From the NCBI GenBank assembly GCA_947171615.1, contig CAMVYG010000141.1, forward strand, positions 1-5,859: a stretch of 5,859 nt of DNA. The letters run 5' to 3'. The notes beneath the pieces are model-generated. The model ran no database searches. It saw only the letters and a program-made list of their open reading frames with translations, and was not told where the DNA came from. The DNA comes from an uncultured Clostridia bacterium (GTDB taxonomy: Bacteria; Bacillota; Clostridia; Oscillospirales; Acutalibacteraceae). How positions within the stretch are numbered: position 1 is the stretch's first letter; each line of letters starts with the position of its first letter. Both the position numbers and the translations under genes were made by a program. Positions 1-5,545 of this stretch are shown here, piece by piece.

Positions 1-465
1 AATCAATTCCTCCGGTACAGAATGGCGCAGGCTTAAAGAAAAAATATCTTCTCCTTCCGGCAAAGCAAATGTTTCCTTTTGCCGGATCAAATTCCGCAAA
101 ACGCCGTTGACCAGTCCGGAAAAACCGGATTTTCCGCTTGCTTTTACCAGCTCCACCGTTTCATTGACCGCAGCAGAATCCGGAATGCGGTCTAAATAAC
201 AGATCTGATAAGCCGCGCACCGCAAAGCCATTTGTACGGTTTGATCCAGCTTCTTTTGAGGAGAACGCAAACAGCGCCCCAAAAACCAGTCCAGCGTAAG
301 CTGCTTTTCCAATACGCCGTAAAAAATGGTGGAAGCCAGCGCCGTGTCCCGTCGATCCAGTTGGGCGGCCTTTAATGCTTTATCGATCACAAGGTTTGAA
401 TACCCTTCATTTTTTTCCATTTGGAGAAGGGCGTTTAACGCCGTGCCTCTGGCAGTTTGTTTCAT
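1..465 (-). CDS. rsmB: 16S rRNA (cytosine-5)-methyltransferase RsmB, N-terminal part (partial at window edge)
   Basis: The first 155 residues are visible and the rest runs off the window. The family (RsmB/Sun) makes m5C967 in 16S rRNA (E. coli numbering) using S-adenosylmethionine, and has an N-terminal NusB-like RNA-binding domain followed by a Rossmann methyltransferase domain. Only the NusB-like part is seen: it starts MKQTARGTALNALLQMEK, has RRDTALASTIFYGVL at about residues 38-52, PDSAAVNETVELVK at 95-108 and GLVNGVLRN at 117-125, then a linker entering the catalytic domain (SLRHSVPEEL, 145-154). The catalytic cysteines and SAM motifs lie outside the window. The ATG at 465 is chosen because AAGGA sits 6 nt upstream, overlapping the end of fmt, and because the protein starts where the family does. 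It follows fmt by 12 nt, as in Bacillus subtilis (fmt-rsmB). NusB itself is the alternative, but NusB would end near residue 140, while this frame continues with an RsmB-like linker and sits in the rsmB position. Confidence 0.93.
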   Translation of the reverse strand, partial: MKQTARGTALNALLQMEKNEGYSNLVIDKALKAAQLDRRDTALASTIFYGVLEKQLTLDWFLGRCLRSPQKKLDQTVQMALRCAAYQICYLDRIPDSAAVNETVELVKASGKSGFSGLVNGVLRNLIRQKETFALPEGEDIFSLSLRHSVPEELI

Positions 466-471
466 AAGCGT

Positions 472-476
472 TCCTT
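472..476 (-). promoter_or_regulatory. rsmB ribosome binding site fused to tandem fmt stop codons
   Basis: On the minus strand, fmt ends in two in-frame stops, TAATAA (480-475). The second stop runs directly into AAGGA, 6 nt before the rsmB ATG at 465. The same ribosomes can therefore finish fmt and start rsmB, which suggests translational coupling (inference). Confidence 0.7.
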
Positions 477-477
477 A

Positions 478-1404
478 TTATACACTTTCCATTCGGGCCC
501 CCTCTTTCACAGGGTGGCCCAAAAGATATTCTTTACCGCTCATTCGCTTTCCGTTTTCTGTTTGGAGCTCTGTCAACAGTAAAGCTCCTTCACCGCAGAA
601 CACCAAAAGTCCTTCATCCTGAACTTTCAGCCGTCCCGGTTCTCCCTGCTCCTCACGAACACGGGAGGAAAGAAGCTTCAAACGCTTTCCCTCCAGCATA
701 GTAAAGGCCGCAGGCCAGGGATTCAGCCCCCGAATCAGATCGTGAAGTGTCTGCGCCGGACGGGTCCAGTCGATCTGAGACAGCTCTTTGGAGAGCATGG
801 GCGCTCTGGTAGCTTCCGCTTCATTCTGGGGAGTGCGCCGCAGGCTTCCCTGCTCCAACTGCTCCAGGGTATCTCCCAAAAGCTCTGCCCCCAATAGTTT
901 TAACCTGTCAAACAGCTCTCCCGCTGTTTCCTCCGGCCCGACAGGGGTTTCCGCCTTCAGAAGCATGTCCCCGGTATCCATCCCCTCGGCCATATACATG
1001 GTGGTAACACCTGCTGTCTGCTCTCCGTGGATCACCGCCCATTGGATCGGCGCGGCCCCCCGGTATTTGGGAAGCAGTGAACCATGCACATTGATACATC
1101 CAAATTTCGGAATTTCCAGCACTGCCTTGGGCAAAAGCTTTCCATAAGCAGCCACAACGATCACATCGGGAGCAAGCTCTCTGATGTGCTTTTCCGCCTC
1201 TTCCGTACGCAGTGTATCCGGTTGAAAAACCGGAAGTCCATGCTCTAAGGCCAGCACCTTGACCGGTGGCGCCTGCAGCTTATGTCCCCTGCCCTTGGGC
1301 TTGTCCGGCTGGGTAAACACCGCACAGACCTCATCATTTCGCTCTAAGAGCTTTTGAAGGGAAGGAACGGCAAAATCAGGCGTTCCCATAAAGATCGTTC
1401 TCAT
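478..1404 (-). CDS. fmt: Methionyl-tRNA formyltransferase
   Basis: Transfers a formyl group from 10-formyltetrahydrofolate to Met-tRNAfMet, giving the initiator fMet-tRNA. The 308-residue product has normal family length. The N-terminal formyltransferase (Rossmann) domain starts MRTIFMGTPDFAVPSL. The flexible loop that recognises the tRNA acceptor is at about 33-49 (DKPKGRGHKLQAPPVK). The catalytic motif INVHGSLLPKYRGAAPIQ spans 104-121 with N105 and H107, and the catalytic aspartate is D143 in EGMDTGD. The C-terminal tRNA-binding OB-like domain is about 205-308, with IDW and GLNPWPAAF near its start. The open frame extends 12 nt upstream to a GTG at 1416, but the ATG at 1404 is preferred: AAGGAAGGTG lies 9 nt before it, the GTG is inside that site, and MRTIFMGTPDFA is the usual family start. 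It is directly downstream of def, whose product removes the formyl group added here. Identification is secure. Confidence 0.97.
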   Translation of the reverse strand: MRTIFMGTPDFAVPSLQKLLERNDEVCAVFTQPDKPKGRGHKLQAPPVKVLALEHGLPVFQPDTLRTEEAEKHIRELAPDVIVVAAYGKLLPKAVLEIPKFGCINVHGSLLPKYRGAAPIQWAVIHGEQTAGVTTMYMAEGMDTGDMLLKAETPVGPEETAGELFDRLKLLGAELLGDTLEQLEQGSLRRTPQNEAEATRAPMLSKELSQIDWTRPAQTLHDLIRGLNPWPAAFTMLEGKRLKLLSSRVREEQGEPGRLKVQDEGLLVFCGEGALLLTELQTENGKRMSGKEYLLGHPVKEGARMESV

Positions 1405-1413
1405 GGTCTGGTT

Positions 1414-1423
1414 CACCTTCCTT
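1414..1423 (-). promoter_or_regulatory. fmt ribosome binding site that decides the start
   Basis: AAGGAAGGTG on the minus strand is a near-complete match to the anti-Shine-Dalgarno complement, 9 nt before the ATG at 1404. It covers the alternative GTG (1416-1414), which would have no properly spaced site of its own. Confidence 0.75.
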
Positions 1424-1430
1424 TCTTTCC

Positions 1431-1457
1431 CAGTCCGAAAAATTATTTTTCAGACTG
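1431..1457 (-). other. Inverted repeat / predicted mRNA stem-loop with the def stop codon as its loop
   Basis: On the minus strand, CAGTCTGAAAAA (1457-1446) is followed by TAA (the def stop, 1445-1443) and then TTTTTCGGACTG (1442-1431). The arms can pair over 12 bp with a single G-U wobble. That pair would be an A-C mismatch in a plus-strand transcript, so the structure fits the def-fmt mRNA. No U-tract follows the stem (next bases GGAAAGAAAGG), so it is not a normal intrinsic terminator. The 3-nt loop is tight and the top five pairs are A-U, so the loop may open further. Function is unknown; possible roles are mRNA stability, or coupling of def termination to fmt initiation. Confidence 0.6.
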
Positions 1458-1943
1458 TTCCTCCTGGGCGGCGGCTTCCGCCTCCAACTCCTCAGTAGTC
1501 ATCATTCGAGTAGCGTGAGAACGGAATAAAATACCGTGGAGATGGTCTATTTCATGGCAAAATGCTCTGGCGCACAGCTCTTCGCCTGTTGTCTGAAACC
1601 AGTTTCCGTTTCTGTCCTGTGCCTTTACCGTGACCTTCATGGGCCTGGTAACAATCCCCCAATGATCGGGATAGGAAAGGCAGCCCTCCGTTCCGGTCTG
1701 CTCTCCCGATGTTTTTATGATCTCAGGGTTGATCAGTTCAATCGGCCCATCCCCTACATCGACAATACAGACAGCCCGCAGGACTCCTACCTGGGGAGCA
1801 GCCAATCCCGCGCCGTTGGCGTCTGCCAGGGTTTCCTTCATATCGTCCAGCAGCTGGTGAAGCCGGGCGTCAAATTTTTCTACTTTCCGGCACTTCTTTT
1901 CCAGTACGCTGTCTCCAAACTGCACAATATTCCGAATTGCCAT
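1443..1943 (-). CDS. def: Peptide deformylase
   Basis: Cytoplasmic metalloenzyme that removes the N-formyl group from nascent proteins, the step opposite to Fmt, whose gene follows 38 nt downstream. The product is 166 residues, typical for bacterial deformylase. All three family motifs are intact: motif I GAGLAAPQVG (44-53), motif II EGCLS (86-90), whose C88 binds the metal (usually Fe2+), and motif III HEIDH (130-134), whose H130 and H134 complete metal binding and whose E131 is the catalytic base. The residue before motif III is C129 where many homologues have Q, and H136 replaces the frequent N in HLNG; both look like tolerated variation. The C-terminus (about 148-166) is a glutamate- and alanine-rich tail beyond the catalytic fold. 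The ATG at 1943 has AAAGGAA 7 nt upstream, and the gene begins 15 nt after priA. The stop codon sits in a predicted hairpin loop. Confidence 0.97.
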   Translation of the reverse strand: MAIRNIVQFGDSVLEKKCRKVEKFDARLHQLLDDMKETLADANGAGLAAPQVGVLRAVCIVDVGDGPIELINPEIIKTSGEQTGTEGCLSYPDHWGIVTRPMKVTVKAQDRNGNWFQTTGEELCARAFCHEIDHLHGILFRSHATRMMTTEELEAEAAAQEEQSEK

Positions 1944-1958
1944 TTTTGATTTCCTTTC

Positions 1959-4406
1959 TTACATGATATGATATGGATTAGCGTCTGCGTAAACAGTAAC
2001 CTGCTGAAACGCCTTTTGTTCTTCAAAGGAGCGCAGAAGCCGTTCCGTCATTTCCCGAAACCGCCTGGTATTGCGGCATTTTACGATCAGCTTATACCGG
2101 TACTTTCCGCTCATTTTCGCCACCGCCGCCGGAGATGGCCGCAGCACCCGAAGGGGCAGCTCTGGATATTCCTCGGCGGCAAGCTTTCCCAGCTGCTCCA
2201 GAAACACCATAGCCGCGTCCTTGACCTTTGCTTCCTGTTGCCCTACAAAACCGATCACCAGCAGATCCACAAAGGGCGGATATAAAAGAGCCTGACGAAA
2301 AGCCGCCTCCTGCTCATAAAAACCAAAGTAATCCTGCTTACATGCAAAATGCAGCACCGGATTTTCCGGAGAAAAAGTCTGAATCAGGGCAGTTCCCGGA
2401 TATTTCCCCCGTCCGGCCCTTCCTACAACCTGAGTCAACAGATCAAAAGTGCGTTCACTGCTGCGAAAATCATCACTGTAAAGGGACTGATCGGCAGAAA
2501 GCACACCCACCAGCGTAACATTTTCAAAATCCAGGCCCTTTGCCACCATTTGCGTGCCCACCATTACATCGTACTCGCCCCTGGCAAATTGATCCAGCTT
2601 TTTTTCCAGAGAAAAACGAGCTGCTACAGAATCGGTATCGACCCGCAGGATCCGCGCTTCCGGCAATAGCTCTCGAAGCTGCTCCTCCGCCTTCTGCGTA
2701 CCCAGGCCGCGAAAGCTTACCGAATCGCTGCCACAGGAGGGGCATTTTTTAGTATATGGCACAGAATAGCCACAGTAATGGCACATCAGGCGATGGTTTG
2801 CGCTGTGATAGGTCAGTGAGATGCTGCAGTTCGGGCAGCTTACCACCTCATGACAGGAATTACAGGAAGCAAAGGTGTGGTAGCCTCTGCGATTGAGGAG
2901 AATAATAGACTGCCTGCCCTGCCGAAAATTTTCGGTCAGCGCTTGAGCGAGCCGATTGCCTATGGCATAGCTGTCCCCGGGAATTCCGTCAAAATTCATA
3001 TCGACCAGCTCTACTTCCGGCATCTGGGCTTCCCCAAACCGGGCCGTGAGCTTATAGAGGCCATATTTTCCTTCCTTCGCCATGCGGTAGGATTCCAGCG
3101 ATGGCGTAGCGGAAGACAAAAGACAAAAAGCGCTGCTTTTCCAGCAACGGTAACGGGCTACCTCTCTGGCGTCATAGCGGGGACTGGATTCTGATTTATA
3201 GGTATGCTCCTGTTCCTCATCCACCACGATCAGCCCCAGATCCTTCACCGGAGCAAATACTGCGGAACGGGTACCGACCACAATACCGGCTTCCCCCCGC
3301 TTGACCCGTTTCCATTCGTCCATTCGTTCCCCCAGGGAAAGCCCGCTGTGAAATACCGCTACACCATCTCCAAAAATCTGACGAAACCGGCTGATGGCCT
3401 GTCCGGTGAGAGAAATTTCCGGCACCATAACAATAACGCCTTTTCCCTCTTTCCGGACTGTTTGAATGAGCTTCAGAAAAACAGAAGTCTTTCCGCTTCC
3501 TGTCACGCCGTAAAGCAAAGCACAACGTTTACCGTTTTCATTGTGGTATTCCGCCAGCAGATCGTTAAATACCTCCTGCTGGGCAACGGAAAGCTGAAGC
3601 GTCTGCTTTTCTGCTGCTTCCCCGAAAAATTCGGGTCTACGGTATACCTCGTACTCAAAGACCTCCGCAGCGCCCTTATCACACAAAGCCTTTATCACAG
3701 AGGAAGAAACCCCGGTAAAATAGCAGAGTTCTTTTTCCGAAGCCTCTCCCACATCCAAAAGCGTCTGATAAACATCCTTCTGCCGGGGTGTAAGCTTTCC
3801 GGAAAATTCAGAGATAGGACGAACCATTTTGGAAACCGCGTCTTTCATTTTACTTGCGGCTGTATTTACTTTACAGACAATTCCCCGCTCCAGCAGCGCG
3901 GAAAAATCGGGAGAATTCTCTGTGATTCCCAGTTTTCCGGAAATAGTTTCAGAAAAAACAGACTTCCCTGCCGAGCGCAGCAAAAGAATCAACTGCCACT
4001 GGACAGGGGTGTAGCTTTCCCGGTCAAAATCCTTAAACTCGGAGCTGAGCACATAACTGTTTCGCAGCCGAAACTGAAGCCCGGCTGGGATCATCAGCTT
4101 TACCACTTCAAACAATGTACAATAATAGCGCTCTTTCATCCATACCGCCAGCTCCAGCATATCGGAAGAAAGAACCGGCTCTTTATCCAAGACGGTTCGA
4201 ATCTCTTTCACCTGTTGATCTGCTTCCTCCACAAGAGAAAAGATCATGCCGATCCGCCCGCGGTTTCCGGCGCCAAAGGGAATCTCCACCCGAACACCGG
4301 GGACGGCCTGTTCCCGAAGATGCGCAGGAACTGCATAGGTGAAAAGCTTATCAAACCGGTAAACAGTGTTTTCCACCGCCACCTGAGCGAACAAAAGCTC
4401 ATTCAT
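1959..4406 (-). CDS. priA: Primosomal replication restart helicase PriA
   Basis: 3'-5' superfamily 2 DNA helicase that recognises abandoned forks and reloads the replicative helicase. Length is 815 residues from the ATG at 4406. Order of parts: N-terminal 3'-DNA-binding domain (about 1-105), winged-helix region (about 130-260), then the helicase core with Walker A GVTGSGKT (300-307), TRSAVFAP (379-386), a Walker B written DEEQ (396-399) followed by an aromatic-rich loop ending near SSPRY, and SSATPS (431-436). Four zinc-binding cysteine pairs follow at 515/518, 524/527, 542/545 and 555/558. Next come GTQMVAKGLDF (617-627), QVVGRAGRG (659-667) and a C-terminal domain. The start is uncertain: a TTG at 4412 would add two residues, and no strong Shine-Dalgarno precedes either codon. 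The ATG overlaps the end of rpoZ (ATGAATGA), suggesting termination-reinitiation. In B. subtilis coaBC lies between rpoZ and priA; it is missing here. Confidence 0.97.
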   Translation of the reverse strand: MNELLFAQVAVENTVYRFDKLFTYAVPAHLREQAVPGVRVEIPFGAGNRGRIGMIFSLVEEADQQVKEIRTVLDKEPVLSSDMLELAVWMKERYYCTLFEVVKLMIPAGLQFRLRNSYVLSSEFKDFDRESYTPVQWQLILLLRSAGKSVFSETISGKLGITENSPDFSALLERGIVCKVNTAASKMKDAVSKMVRPISEFSGKLTPRQKDVYQTLLDVGEASEKELCYFTGVSSSVIKALCDKGAAEVFEYEVYRRPEFFGEAAEKQTLQLSVAQQEVFNDLLAEYHNENGKRCALLYGVTGSGKTSVFLKLIQTVRKEGKGVIVMVPEISLTGQAISRFRQIFGDGVAVFHSGLSLGERMDEWKRVKRGEAGIVVGTRSAVFAPVKDLGLIVVDEEQEHTYKSESSPRYDAREVARYRCWKSSAFCLLSSATPSLESYRMAKEGKYGLYKLTARFGEAQMPEVELVDMNFDGIPGDSYAIGNRLAQALTENFRQGRQSIILLNRRGYHTFASCNSCHEVVSCPNCSISLTYHSANHRLMCHYCGYSVPYTKKCPSCGSDSVSFRGLGTQKAEEQLRELLPEARILRVDTDSVAARFSLEKKLDQFARGEYDVMVGTQMVAKGLDFENVTLVGVLSADQSLYSDDFRSSERTFDLLTQVVGRAGRGKYPGTALIQTFSPENPVLHFACKQDYFGFYEQEAAFRQALLYPPFVDLLVIGFVGQQEAKVKDAAMVFLEQLGKLAAEEYPELPLRVLRPSPAAVAKMSGKYRYKLIVKCRNTRRFREMTERLLRSFEEQKAFQQVTVYADANPYHIM

Positions 4407-4608
4407 CCTCAAAGGAATCCGGCTCGATAATTTTAAATTTATTGTCTACAAAATCATGCACTGCCAGGTCAACCGGCTTTTCCGTAAGGATCTGGCCTTC
4501 TTCCTCGGCCTCTTCTGCGATCTGACGCGCTCTTTTTGCCACGGCGATCACCAACGAATAATAGCTTCTGTGAGGAGTACGGATCATGTTGTCAGACGGT
4601 TTCAGCAT
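4399..4608 (-). CDS. rpoZ: DNA-directed RNA polymerase omega subunit
   Basis: Small subunit that helps fold and dock beta' during RNA polymerase assembly. The 69-residue product is normal for Firmicutes omega. It begins MLKPS, like B. subtilis omega (MLDPS), then has the conserved helix region YYSLVIAVAKRARQI (16-30), an acidic stretch (EEAEEEG, 32-38) and KPVDLAVHDFVDNKFKI (44-60), with an acidic C-terminus. The ATG at 4608 is supported by AAAGGGTG 7 nt upstream, inside the gmk coding sequence. The internal ATG at 4587 would avoid overlapping gmk but would lose the conserved MLKPS start. The first 17 nt overlap gmk, and the last 8 nt overlap priA. The gmk-rpoZ pairing is widely conserved in bacteria. 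Confidence 0.95.
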   Translation of the reverse strand: MLKPSDNMIRTPHRSYYSLVIAVAKRARQIAEEAEEEGQILTEKPVDLAVHDFVDNKFKIIEPDSFEDE

Positions 4609-5212
4609 CGTTTAACACCCTTTCAATAGAATCTGTATTTCTGCTGTATTTTAATTTTTCCGCCCGGAGAATCGCAAGAATATCCTCTACTGCGTCCTCC
4701 AGCCGGTCATTGAACACCAAATAATCATATTCCTTTGCCTGGGGAATTTCCTGCCGAGCAGCAGCAAGACGTTTTTGCACCGTTTCTTCTGCTTCGGTGC
4801 CTCTGCCCCGAAGCCGTTCTCCCAGCACCTTCATTGAGGGCGGCAAAATGAAAACGGAAACACATTCGGGCATCAGCTTTTTGACCTGTGCCCCACCCTG
4901 TACTTCAATCTCCAGAACCACATCTCTGCCGCGGGAAAGCCACTCTTCCACCGGATCCCGGGGAGTTCCATAATAATTCCCCACATATTCCGCATGCTCC
5001 AGCATTTTCCCCTGATCAATCAAACCTTCAAATTCTTCTCGGGAAAGGAAATAGTACTGCTTACCGTGCTCTTCTCCCGGGCGCGGCGCGCGGGTAGTGG
5101 CAGAAACAGAAAGCTGCAAATTATCATTCCGAGCAAAAAGTTCCTTTAGAATCGTTCCCTTTCCGCCTCCCGAAGGGGCGGATACCACCACCAGCAAGCC
5201 TTTTTCTGCCAT
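4592..5212 (-). CDS. gmk: Guanylate kinase
   Basis: Cytoplasmic enzyme that phosphorylates GMP to GDP with ATP, essential for guanine nucleotide supply and recycling. The 206-residue product matches the usual length. The P-loop SAPSGGGKGT is at 11-20. The GMP-binding segment SATTRAPRPGEEHGKQYYF (37-55) supplies S37, R41, R44 and Y53, with E72 and Y81 in the following lobe (NYYGTP, 79-84). The motif LEIEVQGG (100-107) has E103 where many homologues have D (LEIDVQGA), a conservative change. The lid region contains RLRGRGTEAEETVQKRL (133-149). The short C-terminal extension after about residue 190 is variable in the family. The ATG at 5212 has AAAGGAA 9 nt upstream. The 3' end carries the rpoZ ribosome binding site and the first 17 nt of rpoZ. 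The 50-nt gap after remA is the longest spacer in the window; I see no clear promoter in it. Confidence 0.97.
   Translation of the reverse strand: MAEKGLLVVVSAPSGGGKGTILKELFARNDNLQLSVSATTRAPRPGEEHGKQYYFLSREEFEGLIDQGKMLEHAEYVGNYYGTPRDPVEEWLSRGRDVVLEIEVQGGAQVKKLMPECVSVFILPPSMKVLGERLRGRGTEAEETVQKRLAAARQEIPQAKEYDYLVFNDRLEDAVEDILAILRAEKLKYSRNTDSIERVLNDAETV
4616..4623 (-). promoter_or_regulatory. rpoZ ribosome binding site inside gmk
   Basis: AAAGGGTG on the minus strand, 7 nt before the rpoZ ATG at 4608. It lies within the codons for the E-R-V stretch near the gmk C-terminus, and it supports the overlapping rpoZ start over the internal ATG at 4587. Confidence 0.65.
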
Positions 5213-5262
5213 TTCAGATCGTTCCTTTCTCTATCCGGTTTCCAACACCGCCATACCATTAC

Positions 5263-5532
5263 TCAGTTGACCGTTTCTCCTCCAGAGGGAGAATCCTCTT
5301 TTCCGTTAAATCGTCCCGCTACAGTTTCCGGGAGAATGGCGGAGAGAACCACTGTGCCGCCGTCCATGATCAGCACAGCTTTTGTACGGCGCCCAAAGGT
5401 GGCGTCAATTAAACTTCCTGCCTCTTTCGCTTCCTGCACAATGCGCTTGATCGGCGCGGAATCGGGACTTACCACCGCCATTACCTTTTCCGCGGAAACC
5501 ATGTTGCCAAATCCAATATTGATCAGCTTCAT
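5263..5532 (-). CDS. remA: RemA-family DNA-binding regulator (DUF370, formerly YlzA)
   Basis: In Bacillus subtilis RemA is a DNA-binding activator of biofilm-matrix and osmoprotection genes and forms ring-shaped oligomers; its role in Clostridia is not settled. The 89-residue product is of family length. It begins MKLINIGFGNMVSAEK, continues VVSPDSAPIKRIVQEAKE (20-37), then DATFGRRTKAVLIMD (43-57) and PETVAGRF (68-75). R48 and R49 correspond to the B. subtilis arginine pair R50/R51 implicated in DNA binding. The position of B. subtilis R18 is K16 here, a conservative change. The tail after residue 76 (acidic, glycine- and serine-containing) is unlike the core and probably flexible. The ATG at 5532 follows AAAGGAG with a 6-nt spacer, the best ribosome binding site in the window. 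Its position between yicC and gmk is the standard Firmicutes arrangement. The family call is firm; the physiological target genes are unknown. Confidence 0.95.
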   Translation of the reverse strand: MKLINIGFGNMVSAEKVMAVVSPDSAPIKRIVQEAKEAGSLIDATFGRRTKAVLIMDGGTVVLSAILPETVAGRFNGKEDSPSGGETVN

Positions 5533-5538
5533 AGCGCT

Positions 5539-5545
5539 CTCCTTT
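5539..5545 (-). promoter_or_regulatory. remA ribosome binding site overlapping the yicC stop
   Basis: AAAGGAG on the minus strand, 6 nt before the remA ATG. Its first two bases belong to the yicC stop codon TAA (5546-5544), so ribosomes leaving yicC end on the remA initiation site, consistent with coupled translation. Confidence 0.75.

Noticed and set aside
117..136. Short inverted repeat CGGAAAA / TTTTCCG with a 6-nt loop
   Set aside because: It lies inside rsmB codons for a K-S-G-K-S-G-F stretch and is only 7 bp. The repeated lysine, glycine and phenylalanine codons explain it, and it is not at a gene boundary.
326..622. Plus-strand open frame across the rsmB/fmt junction
   Set aside because: It is antisense to both conserved genes, shows no family motif, and is accounted for by shadow reading of the real coding sequences.
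788..1147. Plus-strand open frame (119 codons) inside fmt
   Set aside because: Serine-rich shadow of the fmt coding strand with no conserved motif. fmt is intact over the same bases.
2354..2369. CCGGA-TTT-TCCGG palindrome followed by an A-run on the plus strand
   Set aside because: A 5-bp stem in the middle of priA codons, without a downstream U-tract in the transcribed direction. Expected by chance in a sequence rich in CCGG and TTCC.
3204..4430. Long open frame (408 codons) on the plus strand, antisense to priA
   Set aside because: It lies opposite a gene with intact PriA motifs along its length. Its translation has no recognisable domain and a low-complexity mix of H, R, F and S residues typical of antisense frames. 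Its length is explained by codon bias in priA.
5213..5262. Possible promoter or regulatory RNA in the 50-nt remA-gmk spacer
   Set aside because: On the minus strand I see no well-spaced -35/-10 pair and only a 4-bp CGGT/ACCG stem. The gmk ribosome binding site is the only supported element.
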